A stretch of DNA of 10,081 nt from the NCBI RefSeq assembly GCF_049651025.1, contig NZ_JBASBH010000047.1, positions 1-10,081 of the forward strand. Direction: 5' to 3'. Each line of letters opens with the position of its first letter. Within the stretch, counting starts at the first letter, position 1. This document shows positions 1 to 6,628 of the stretch, in pieces. The position numbers and the translations under genes are program-made. The stretch comes from Parvibaculum sp049651025 (GTDB lineage Bacteria > Pseudomonadota > Alphaproteobacteria > Parvibaculales > Parvibaculaceae). A model generated the notes under the pieces. That model did no database searches and had not been told where the DNA came from. It saw only the letters and a list, made by a program, of their open reading frames with translations.

Positions 1-104
1 GGGGGAGGGTTGGGTGGGGGGTTCGCCGCAGCCGAGAGTTTTTCGAAGAAGCCCCCCCACCCGGATCGCGTTCCGCGATCCGACCTCCCCCTCTAGGGGG
101 GAGG
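1..104. repeat. Nested palindromic intergenic repeat, possibly cut by the left window edge
   Basis: Several inverted repeats are nested here. GGGGGAGG (1-8) matches CCTCCCCC (84-91). GGGTGGGGGG (12-21) matches CCCCCCACCC (53-62). CGGATCGCG (62-70) and CGCGATCCG (74-82) form a perfect 9-bp hairpin with a 3-nt loop. CCTCCCCC (84-91) can instead pair with GGGGGAGG (97-104) across a 5-nt loop. The same C-rich arm therefore has two possible partners, and single-stranded DNA or RNA could fold into a branched structure or into a row of hairpins. The layout resembles the dispersed REP-like palindromes found between genes in many alphaproteobacterial genomes, but only one copy is visible, so calling it a dispersed family is inference. 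An open frame runs through it from a GTG at 14 in the frame of the downstream gene; its Pro/Arg/Ser-rich translation is not a plausible protein. Confidence 0.6.
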
Positions 105-110
105 CAAGAG
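101..110 (+). promoter_or_regulatory. Shine-Dalgarno region of the DUF1036 gene, inside the repeat
   Basis: GAGG (101-104) lies 11 nt before the ATG at 116, and AGAG (107-110) lies 5 nt before it. The GAGG belongs to the right arm of the 84-104 hairpin, so folding of the transcript would mask it. Which of the two purine runs is used cannot be decided by eye. Confidence 0.4.
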
Positions 111-115
111 CGGGA

Positions 116-1102
116 ATGGCAGCACTCGTATTTCTATTTCTCATTTTCCTCGTCCCCAACGCAGCCCATGCCGATTATCGACTTTGCAATGCGACGAGCT
201 ATGCGCTGCAAGGCGCGGTGGGCACCGAGGCGGCTGGCGAGTGGCGCTCGCAAGGCTGGGTGAAGATTACGCCGGGCGCTTGCGTCTCCGCGCTTCCCGG
301 CCCTGTCGCGCAAGGAAACTATTATGTTTTCGCGCGCTCCATCGACGCCCATCAGGGACCGATCAAATATTTTTCGGGCACGGAGCGCTTCTGCACCGTG
401 CCGAAGGATTTCGAGATCGTATCGCGCGAGAACTGCGCGCTGCGCGGCTTTGAATCGAACGACTTCATTCGCGTCGCGACGAAAGTGGGCGATGAATGGA
501 CGACGACCTTCAGCGAGCCGCGCGATTATTCACTGGATCAGGCACGGATTGCGGGCGCGCAGAGATTGCTGCGCGACAATGGTTTGCGCGTGCCGAAGAT
601 CGACGGCATAGCGGCGAAGAATACGCTGCGCTCGGTCATGGCGTTTCAGCGCGCGAGCGGGCGCGAGGCGAGCGGCGTGATCGATGACGGGCTGATCGCC
701 GCGCTGATCGAGGGCGCGGAAAGCGAACAGGCGAAGTTCGGCCTCAATCTTTGCAACAAGACGGAATATCTCGTCTGGGCGGCGGTCGGCTTTACGGCGG
801 GCGATGAGAACAGGTCGAGCGGCTGGATCAGGGTCGCGCCGGGCGAATGCGCCAAGGCGATCAAGGGCAAGCTCACGCAGCGAAGCTATTATGTCTATGC
901 CGAAGCCGCCGACGCCAAAGGCGCGATGGTGAAGCAAGGCGGACGGCTGCTTGCCTGGTCGGGCACGGATGGCTTTTGCGTGAAGACGACGCGCTTCGAG
1001 ATCAAAGGCCGGGAAGCTTGCACCACGCGCGGCTATGACGAGCGGCGTTTCATGCGCGTCGATACGGGCGGCAAGGCGCTGTTCAACGTGCCGCTGAACT
1101 AA
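116..1102 (+). CDS. Secreted protein with two DUF1036 domains and a central peptidoglycan-binding-like domain
   Basis: This 328-residue protein starts at the ATG at 116, because residues 1-19 (MAALVFLFLIFLVPNAAHA) then form a clean Sec signal peptide ending in AHA before Asp20. A longer reading from a GTG at 14 would run through the palindromic repeat. Residues 20-120 and 208-317 are two copies of a DUF1036-type domain: each has LCN near its start, a GW...PG.C block, a YYV(F/Y)A block, SGT..FC and a final C..RG(F/Y). Four cysteines recur with matching spacing, at 24/56/93/107 and 213/245/288/302, suggesting disulfides in the periplasm. Residues 145-200 between them (AQRLLRDNGL, DG.A..NTL, AFQ, GVID..LI..L) resemble the PG_binding_1 fold. 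The role of DUF1036 is not known; binding to the cell wall is inferred only from the middle domain. The gene ends 91 nt from the convergent DUF2336 gene. Confidence 0.85.
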   Translation: MAALVFLFLIFLVPNAAHADYRLCNATSYALQGAVGTEAAGEWRSQGWVKITPGACVSALPGPVAQGNYYVFARSIDAHQGPIKYFSGTERFCTVPKDFEIVSRENCALRGFESNDFIRVATKVGDEWTTTFSEPRDYSLDQARIAGAQRLLRDNGLRVPKIDGIAAKNTLRSVMAFQRASGREASGVIDDGLIAALIEGAESEQAKFGLNLCNKTEYLVWAAVGFTAGDENRSSGWIRVAPGECAKAIKGKLTQRSYYVYAEAADAKGAMVKQGGRLLAWSGTDGFCVKTTRFEIKGREACTTRGYDERRFMRVDTGGKALFNVPLN

Positions 1103-1149
1103 CCGGTCGGCGTTCGCGATCTAGCATTTTCATTTCCGCACCCAAGGAT

Positions 1150-1165
1150 GTCATCCCGGGACGAC
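1150..1165. repeat. Short palindrome between two convergent genes
   Basis: GTCATCCC and GGGACGAC form 8-bp inverted arms centred on CCCGGG. There is one A/C mismatch in the plus-strand reading, which becomes a G-U wobble in the minus-strand RNA. It sits in the 91-nt space between the stops of the DUF1036 gene and the DUF2336 gene. It could act as a transcription barrier for the minus-strand gene, but no T-run follows, so it is not a standard intrinsic terminator. It may be a remnant of a dispersed repeat. Confidence 0.3.
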
Positions 1166-1193
1166 GCTGAATGTTTAGTGGCGCTTTTCACTC

Positions 1194-2468
1194 TCAATCC
1201 GCGTCGACTATGCCGAAATAGTGGAGGTGCCAGAGCATCTCCTTGTCTTCCATCGGATAGTCGATGCCGCCGCGCGGCAGGACGCGGGTTTCGGACGGAA
1301 CATTGGCGACGAAAATCTGGATCGCGAGCGCGGTGCGCATGGCGAGGCCCGCATGCCAGCATATGGCCGCGATGCCCTTGCCGCTTTTTGCGTCAAGAAT
1401 GCGCGCGATGTCCGCCTCCGCCGTGCCGGTCTTCAGCGACAGGGAGAGCACGACCGCCGCCTTGTGCTGGAGCGATGCGGCCTTGGTGACAAGCTCGTCG
1501 CTCAACGTACCGTTGCGAAAGGCCTTCTTGATATTGGCGATGACGGCATCAGGCGTCGGCGTTGCGCGGTCGGCGTCCTGCTCGATGCGCGTCTGGGCGC
1601 GCTCTTTGAGATAGGCTTGCGTCTCGCGATCGAGTTGGCGATTGCGGCCAAGCTCGTCGATCAGCGCGCGCGAAACGAAGACAGCGATGCGGCGCACGGC
1701 GCGCAGCGAAAGCGCCGGACGCATGACGAGCGGCAAGTGCCAGGCTTCGATGGACGCGGCTTCGGCGATGATGCGATCCAGCGTTTCTTCGCGGATCTCG
1801 GCATTGGGATTTGCCAGCAATTGCGCGATGGCCGGGATTTCGAGCGTGGCGACGATGGCATCGGCAAGCGAGCCGTCGATGCTGCGGCGGCGCGCTATGG
1901 CTTCGAGCGCACCCTGCACGCGCGTCGTCGCGACGATTTCGAGCAGGTCTTCGTCGGAGAGCAGCGGCGAATATTCGAGTACCGGGCCGCAGACCGTCTC
2001 CTCCACGTCATGGGCGAGCGAGACGGCAAGGCGCTTTGGTACATTGGGGCAGGATTTGATTTCCTCGGCAACGATCTGGCGCACGCGCACAAGCTCGTCC
2101 TTTGCGAGACGTTCGAGCAGCACGACGACGCGGTTGCGCACATCGCGGACTTCCGACGGGCGCATGTCGGGCACGATGCGGGCGATCTTTCGCGCAAGTT
2201 CGGCGCGCACTTCGCCCTCTTCATCGCCGACGAGATTTTCGTTGGCCTGAATGGGCGTCGAAGGATTCGCGGCGACGAGGCTGCGCACGCCCACATCGGC
2301 ATCGCCTGCGAGATAGTAGAGCGTTTCGGGCGGAGCGTCGGAGCGCGCGGCAAGTTCGCGTTTCACATCGAGCGAGCGGCTTTCCAATGCGGCGCGTGCG
2401 TCTTCATAAAGCAGCCGGGCGGGCAGCTTCTCAGCCGTGAACAGTCGTTTCAAGAAGCCAAAACGCAT
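1194..2468 (-). CDS. DUF2336 HEAT-like repeat protein
   Basis: This 424-residue protein has no signal peptide or membrane segment and should be cytoplasmic. Residues about 15-250 are built of alpha-helical HEAT-like units with repeated D..VR...A..P patterns, for example D..VGVRSLVAANPSTPI near 58-75 and GEVRAELARKIA near 86-97, followed by VLEYSPLLSDEDLLEIV, which I recognise as a DUF2336 hallmark. The C-terminal half (about 310-420) is a second helical region with a KAFRNGTLSDELV block and a CWHAGLAMR block. DUF2336 is an alphaproteobacterial family with no established function; such solenoids usually bind proteins, and that is inference. The ATG at 2468 is supported by GGAG at 2476-2479 with a 7-nt spacer. 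The gene is divergent from the nucleotidase gene, and its upstream region holds a CtrA-like site. A complementary open frame of the same length on the plus strand is a GC artefact. Confidence 0.88.
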   Translation of the reverse strand: MRFGFLKRLFTAEKLPARLLYEDARAALESRSLDVKRELAARSDAPPETLYYLAGDADVGVRSLVAANPSTPIQANENLVGDEEGEVRAELARKIARIVPDMRPSEVRDVRNRVVVLLERLAKDELVRVRQIVAEEIKSCPNVPKRLAVSLAHDVEETVCGPVLEYSPLLSDEDLLEIVATTRVQGALEAIARRRSIDGSLADAIVATLEIPAIAQLLANPNAEIREETLDRIIAEAASIEAWHLPLVMRPALSLRAVRRIAVFVSRALIDELGRNRQLDRETQAYLKERAQTRIEQDADRATPTPDAVIANIKKAFRNGTLSDELVTKAASLQHKAAVVLSLSLKTGTAEADIARILDAKSGKGIAAICWHAGLAMRTALAIQIFVANVPSETRVLPRGGIDYPMEDKEMLWHLHYFGIVDAD

Positions 2469-2490
2469 CGCAAATCTCCGTTGCGCCAGT

Positions 2491-2519
2491 GTTAAACGAG
2501 CGCATTAACGCGGCGTTAA
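2491..2519. promoter_or_regulatory. Candidate CtrA-type binding site (TTAA-N7-TTAA) with a third TTAA beside it
   Basis: TTAACGCGGCGTTAA at 2505-2519 is a perfect palindrome with 7-bp arms about a single G, and gives TTAA, seven bases, TTAA. That is the spacing of the full CtrA recognition site known from Caulobacter and relatives (TTAA-N7-TTAAC). A further GTTAA at 2491-2495 lies nine bases to its left. AT-rich tetramers are rare in this GC-rich window, so three in 29 bp stand out. The palindrome is 37-51 nt upstream of the DUF2336 start and 66-80 nt upstream of the nucleotidase start, so it could affect either gene. The final C of the consensus is missing on both strands. Assignment to CtrA is inference from spacing; a palindrome for another regulator is possible. 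Confidence 0.4.
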
Positions 2520-2584
2520 GACGCCAGGCGCGGGAGCCGTGAGGCCTTGCAAAAGAGGCTGCGGACGTCCACCTTTCGCTCATC

Positions 2585-3286
2585 ATGGTTACCGGAACGA
2601 ATTCATCTTTTGCGCATGTCGAACATTGGGTGTTCGACCTCGACAACACGCTTTATCCGCCAGAGTGCGATCTCTTTGCGCAGATCGATCAGCGCATGGC
2701 GGGTTTCATCAGCGAATTTCTGAGCGTCGATGCGGCGGAAGCGCGGCGTCTTCAGAAGGATTTTTACGTCGAGCACGGGACGACGCTTGCCGGGCTGATG
2801 AGGGTGCATGGGCTTCAGCCCGCCGCGTTTCTCGCGCATGTGCATGACATCGATGTCAGCGTCGTCGCGCCTGACGCAGCGCTTGGCCGCGCGATTGCGG
2901 CGCTGCCGGGTGCCAAGGTGATTTTCACCAATGGCTCGGTCAAGCATGCGGAGAATGTCATCAAGCGGCTTGGCATCGCCGATGTGTTTGACGGGATCTA
3001 CGACATTGTGACAACGGGCTATTCGCCAAAGCCCGCGCGGCTCGCCTATGAACGGTTTATCGATGCAAGCCGCATCGATCCGGCGCGGGCGGCGATGTTT
3101 GAAGACCTGCCGCGCAATCTTGCCGTGCCGCATGAGCTGGGCATGAAGACCGTCTGGGTGAAGCCTGCGGGCGATGCCGGGCCGGAGCGCTATCAGCAGC
3201 TATCGCATGAAGGCGGCGACGCGGCTCACGTTCATCATGCTACGGATGATTTGCGGGTGTTTCTGGAGGGGCTGGCGGGGCGATAG
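2585..3286 (+). CDS. HAD-superfamily pyrimidine 5'-nucleotidase
   Basis: This 233-residue soluble protein belongs to HAD subfamily IA, closest in appearance to the pyrimidine 5'-nucleotidase group (yeast Sdt1/Phm8-like), which removes phosphate from UMP, CMP and related nucleotides. All HAD motifs are visible: motif I FDLDNTLY with nucleophile Asp18 and acid/base Asp20; motif II IFTNGS with Thr115; motif III Lys149 in SPKP; motif IV FEDLPRNL with Glu173 and Asp174 for magnesium. Residues about 25-100 form the small helical cap. The length fits the family. The ATG at 2585 is the first start codon after the in-frame stop at 2540. No good Shine-Dalgarno lies just before it; the nearest purine run, AGAGG, ends 26 nt upstream. 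It converges on mutL with 25 nt between stops. The exact substrate cannot be read from sequence, and a general phosphoglycolate-like phosphatase remains possible. Confidence 0.85.
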   Translation: MVTGTNSSFAHVEHWVFDLDNTLYPPECDLFAQIDQRMAGFISEFLSVDAAEARRLQKDFYVEHGTTLAGLMRVHGLQPAAFLAHVHDIDVSVVAPDAALGRAIAALPGAKVIFTNGSVKHAENVIKRLGIADVFDGIYDIVTTGYSPKPARLAYERFIDASRIDPARAAMFEDLPRNLAVPHELGMKTVWVKPAGDAGPERYQQLSHEGGDAAHVHHATDDLRVFLEGLAGR

Positions 3287-3311
3287 CGGAATTTGAGGGG
3301 ATGCAGAAACC

Positions 3312-5147
3312 TCAACGCCGCCCGAACAGCTTCTCGATATCCGTCAGCTTCAATTCGACGTAAGTGGGCCGACCGTGGTTGCACTGGCCGGAATGCGGCG
3401 TTGCTTCCATTTCGCGGAGCAGCGCGTTCATTTCGTCGGCGGTGAGGCGGCGGCCAGCGCGGACGGAGCCGTGGCAGGCGATGGTGCCGCAGACGTGTTC
3501 GAGGCGTTCTTTCAACGAAAGGGCTTCGTCGAGTTCGGAGAGGTCGTCGGCGAGGTCGCGCACGAGGCCCGGCACGTCGAGCTTGCCGAAGACCGCGGGC
3601 ACTTCGCGCACGACGACCGCGCCCTGCCCGAATGTTTCCAGCACGAAGCCGAGTTCGGCAAGTTCGCCTGCGCGTGTGCCGAGGCGTTCGGCGTCGGCTT
3701 CATCAAGTTCGACGACTTCGGGGATGAGCAATATCTGGCGGGCGACGCCGCGTTCCGCCATCGCCTTTTTCATGCGCTCATAGACGAGGCGTTCATGCGC
3801 CGCGTGCTGATCGACGATGACGATGCCGTCCGCCGTTTGCGCGATGACATAGGTTTCATGCAGTTGCCCGCGCGCGACGCCGAGCGGGAGCGCGGACGAT
3901 AATGCGTCAGGCGAAAGCGGCGCGATGTTTTGTTCGTGCTCGACGATCCGGGCGGCGTGAGCGCCGAGATCGGTGAAGGCGCCCTGCCATGCAGGCGGCG
4001 TTGCAAAGCCAGGACGCTGCGGCGTGTAAGTTGACATGCCGCCGCCTGAAAATCCCGGCGCGGTGTCGGCGAAGGATGAGACGGGGCGCAGCGCGTCGAG
4101 GGCGGCACCGGCGACTGTCGTCGAGGCGCGATGACCGGCATCATGCAGCGCATGTTTCAATGCGCCGACGATCAGCCCGCGCACAAGGCCCGCATCGCGG
4201 AAACGGACTTCGGCCTTGGCCGGATGGACGTTCACATCGACGTCGCGCGGATCGATCTCGACGAAAAGCGCAACGGCTGGATGGCGGTCGCGGGCGAGGA
4301 AGTCGGCATAAGCGCCGCGCACTGCGCCGACAATGAGCTTGTCGCGCACGGGGCGGCCATTGACGAAGAGAAACTGCATCTGCGCCGTGCCGCGATTGTA
4401 AGTCGGCAATCCGGCAAAGCCTGTCAGCGCGATGCCTTCACGCATGGCGTTGATCGCAAGCGCGTTCTCAGAAAAATCGCGACCCATGATTGCGCCGAGG
4501 CGCGCGAGACGGCCAGCGTCGCCCGGCATTTCCGGCTCGAGGCGGAACATGTTGCGCGTTTCGCTGGTGAGCGAGAAAGCGACTTCAGGGTGCGCCATGG
4601 CGAGGCGCTTCACCACATCGCTGACGGCGAGCGTTTCGGAGCGCTCGCCCTTCAGAAACTTCAACCGCGCGGGCGTTGCAAAAAAGAGATCGCGGACTTC
4701 GATGCGCGTGCCAACAGGACCGGCGGCAGGCTCGACCGGCGAGACATTGCCGCCTTCGACGGCGATGCGATGGGCGGTGTCGCCATCGCGTGTGCGGGTG
4801 GTGATGGAAAGGCGCGCGACGGCGCCGATGGAGGGCAGCGCCTCGCCGCGAAAGCCGAGCGTTGCGATGTCGTGCAAATCCTCGCGGCCATCGGCACCGC
4901 TCGGGAGCTTCGATGTCGCGTGACGCTCGACGGCGACGCTCAGATCTTCGGCGCTCATGCCGATGCCGTCATCGGTGATGCGGATCAACTCGCGGCCGCC
5001 GCTGCCGATGACGATGTCGATATGTTTCGCGCCAGCGTCGAGCGCGTTTTCGGCAAGCTCCTTCACCGCGCTCGCAGGACGCTCCACCACTTCGCCCGCC
5101 GCGATGCGATTGATCGTGCCTTCGCTGAGGCGACGAATGACGCCCAT
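3312..5147 (-). CDS. mutL: DNA mismatch repair protein MutL (endonuclease type)
   Basis: This 611-residue GHKL-ATPase couples mismatch recognition by MutS to strand incision. The N-terminal ATPase is complete: KELAEN with Glu30 and Asn34, DDGIGM (59-64), and GFRGEAL (98-104). A low-complexity Pro/Gly/Ala linker lies at roughly 335-420. The C-terminal dimerisation domain carries the metal-dependent nicking motif DQHAAHERLVYE (446-457), fitting DQHA(X)2E(X)4E, together with ACHGS (557-561) and CNHGRP (589-594). These motifs mark the self-nicking MutL found in bacteria without MutH, so strand cutting is probably done by this protein. The ATG lies 3 nt after the pgi stop. Its nearest Shine-Dalgarno candidates are badly spaced (AGGA 1 nt away, GGAG 12 nt away), so translation probably depends on ribosomes finishing pgi. 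Confidence 0.96.
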   Translation of the reverse strand: MGVIRRLSEGTINRIAAGEVVERPASAVKELAENALDAGAKHIDIVIGSGGRELIRITDDGIGMSAEDLSVAVERHATSKLPSGADGREDLHDIATLGFRGEALPSIGAVARLSITTRTRDGDTAHRIAVEGGNVSPVEPAAGPVGTRIEVRDLFFATPARLKFLKGERSETLAVSDVVKRLAMAHPEVAFSLTSETRNMFRLEPEMPGDAGRLARLGAIMGRDFSENALAINAMREGIALTGFAGLPTYNRGTAQMQFLFVNGRPVRDKLIVGAVRGAYADFLARDRHPAVALFVEIDPRDVDVNVHPAKAEVRFRDAGLVRGLIVGALKHALHDAGHRASTTVAGAALDALRPVSSFADTAPGFSGGGMSTYTPQRPGFATPPAWQGAFTDLGAHAARIVEHEQNIAPLSPDALSSALPLGVARGQLHETYVIAQTADGIVIVDQHAAHERLVYERMKKAMAERGVARQILLIPEVVELDEADAERLGTRAGELAELGFVLETFGQGAVVVREVPAVFGKLDVPGLVRDLADDLSELDEALSLKERLEHVCGTIACHGSVRAGRRLTADEMNALLREMEATPHSGQCNHGRPTYVELKLTDIEKLFGRR

Positions 5148-5150
5148 GTC

Positions 5151-6491
5151 CTATTTCATCTCCGCGAGATATTTCCTGGCGAGGATCTTGCCCTCTTCCA
5201 CCGCTGGTTGGTCGAAGGGATCGACGCCGAGAATTTTGCCCGCGATGATGGTTTCCAGCATGAAGTGCATGAAGAGCGCGCCGAGCGTGCGCTCGTTGAG
5301 CTTCGGCACGTGGAAGGTGCGAACGGGGCGGCCGTTTTTCGCCAGCGTGTCGATGGTGGCGCGCGCCTCCGCATCGACGAGATCGCCGATATGCTTGCCT
5401 GCGAAGCCCGCAAAGGCCGGGTCTTCGGCGAAGGCGGGAAGCACCTGCGGCCCCTCGCCTGCCGTGTCGGTCTTGAAGACGGTGAACATCTTGTCGCGCG
5501 GACCGGCGAGATAGAGCTGCAACTGGCTGTGCTGATCGACGGGACCGATCGCGCGGACGGGCGTCGTGCCCTTGCCGTCCTTGCCGAGACTTTCGGCCCA
5601 GAGCTGGCAATGCCAGGCGATGAAACGATCGAGCCTGTCGGCATATGCCATGAGAACGGAAATACCGGCGCCCTTCTCACGCTGAAGGGCGATGGAGAGC
5701 GCGGCGCCAATGGCGGGCGCGATTTCGGCGGCGGGTTTTCCCGCAAGGATGGGCGTCAGCACATCTTTCGCGCCAGCGCGGATCGCCTCTATGTCGAGGC
5801 CGAGAATATCGGCGGGCAACATGCCGACGCTGGTCAGCACCGCATAGCGGCCACCGACACCCGGATCATGCTCGATGGTCGCAAAGCCGTGCTTTTCGGC
5901 AAAGGCGCGCAGCGGATTCGGCTTGCCGTCCTTCGCAGGCTCCGTCAGAACCGCGAAATGGTGCTTCATGTATTTGCCGCCGCCTGCCTTTTCGATGGCG
6001 CTCATGGCGGCGAGCATCTGGATCGAAGGCTCGGCAGTGCCGCCCGATTTGGAGACGACGAGGAAGCGCGTGGTGCGCAGGTCGGTTGCCGACAATGCGG
6101 CCTGCATGGTTTGCGCATCGAGATTGTCGACGATGTAGACGCGCAGGCCCGGCTGAACATGAGCCTGTGTGCCCCAGCCTGTGAGCTGGGCGATGGCTTG
6201 CGCGCCCAGCGACGAGCCGCCAATGCCGAAAATGAAAAGATCGGTCGTGTTGTCGAGAAGCTTTGCCGCTATGTCGCGCACGGCGGAAAGATCATCCTTG
6301 CGCTCGGGCACGCGCAGCAGCGCCAGAGTTTTCTTTTCGTAAGCGCTTCGAAGCCAGGCGAGCGCGGGCTCGGCATCGGCCAGCGCCTTTTCATAGGCGG
6401 CGCGGGAAAGACCGCCCGTGCCGATTTTTTCCTCAAAGCAGGTGTCGATGTGCTGATCGTAAGGCAGGCTCGATGACGACATGAGGCTCAC
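5151..6491 (-). CDS. pgi: Glucose-6-phosphate isomerase, short form
   Basis: This cytoplasmic enzyme interconverts glucose 6-phosphate and fructose 6-phosphate. The sugar-phosphate-binding (SIS) fold is shown by FGIGGSSLGAQAI (from residue 88) and the phosphate loop SKSGGT (147-152). Active-site candidates are Glu300 in ESLGK, His321 in DQHSQ, and Lys435 in FDQPAVEEGK (426-435), the C-terminal family signature. At 446 residues it matches the short bacterial type rather than the roughly 550-residue E. coli type; all catalytic blocks are present, so it is not a truncation. The start is GTG at 6491, with AGGA at 6496-6499 spaced 4 nt; an in-frame ATG at 6482 has the same AGGA 13 nt away and would give 443 residues. 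It follows the M16 genes after 137 nt and is almost fused to mutL. Confidence 0.94.
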   Translation of the reverse strand: MSLMSSSSLPYDQHIDTCFEEKIGTGGLSRAAYEKALADAEPALAWLRSAYEKKTLALLRVPERKDDLSAVRDIAAKLLDNTTDLFIFGIGGSSLGAQAIAQLTGWGTQAHVQPGLRVYIVDNLDAQTMQAALSATDLRTTRFLVVSKSGGTAEPSIQMLAAMSAIEKAGGGKYMKHHFAVLTEPAKDGKPNPLRAFAEKHGFATIEHDPGVGGRYAVLTSVGMLPADILGLDIEAIRAGAKDVLTPILAGKPAAEIAPAIGAALSIALQREKGAGISVLMAYADRLDRFIAWHCQLWAESLGKDGKGTTPVRAIGPVDQHSQLQLYLAGPRDKMFTVFKTDTAGEGPQVLPAFAEDPAFAGFAGKHIGDLVDAEARATIDTLAKNGRPVRTFHVPKLNERTLGALFMHFMLETIIAGKILGVDPFDQPAVEEGKILARKYLAEMK

Positions 6492-6628
6492 ATTGTCCTG
6501 ACGCGGGGGTCCTGGGGGCGGGCTACTATCTCTTGGGATAACGGGAATCGACCGGGATGCGTTCCGCCGAAAGTCACGTTAACAAGAAGCGGCCGCACTC
6601 ACCAGTGAGCCTGCCCGCCGAATGCGTC
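6492..6628. other. Intergenic region between the M16-B gene and pgi
   Basis: These 137 nt hold no gene. On the minus strand they run from the end of the M16 block to pgi. There is a 5-bp inverted repeat with a 2-nt loop (CTCAC/GTGAG, 6598-6609), too short and without a T-run to call a terminator; a GCGGCCGC palindrome at 6589-6596; a GTTAAC at 6578-6583; and a GAATC (6545-6549), which fits the GANTC sequence methylated by CcrM in many Alphaproteobacteria. Close to pgi the plus strand has G-runs (two of five and one of three within 6504-6522). A pgi promoter probably lies here, but I could not pick convincing -35 and -10 boxes. Confidence 0.5.

Noticed and set aside
1..104. CRISPR array or insertion sequence end
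   Set aside because: There are no evenly spaced direct repeats with spacers, no transposase frame and no target-site duplication in view.
14..115. N-terminal extension of the DUF1036 protein from a GTG at 14
   Set aside because: It would translate the palindromic repeat and bury the signal peptide that begins at 116.
1221..2495. Plus-strand open frame of 424 codons opposite the DUF2336 gene
   Set aside because: Same artefact; the minus-strand frame has clear DUF2336 repeats and a well-spaced ribosome binding site.
4131..6476. Plus-strand open frame of 781 codons opposite mutL and pgi
   Set aside because: It lies antisense to two genes with complete catalytic motifs. Its translation is rich in Arg, Asp, His and Ala with no recognisable fold, as expected when GC-rich third positions suppress stops on the other strand.
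6504..6549. Possible G-quadruplex upstream of pgi on the plus strand
   Set aside because: There are only three close G-runs; the fourth is about 12 nt away, beyond usual loop lengths.
6598..6609. CTCAC-CA-GTGAG hairpin as a terminator of the M16 block
   Set aside because: A 5-bp stem with a 2-nt loop and no T-run is too weak to call.
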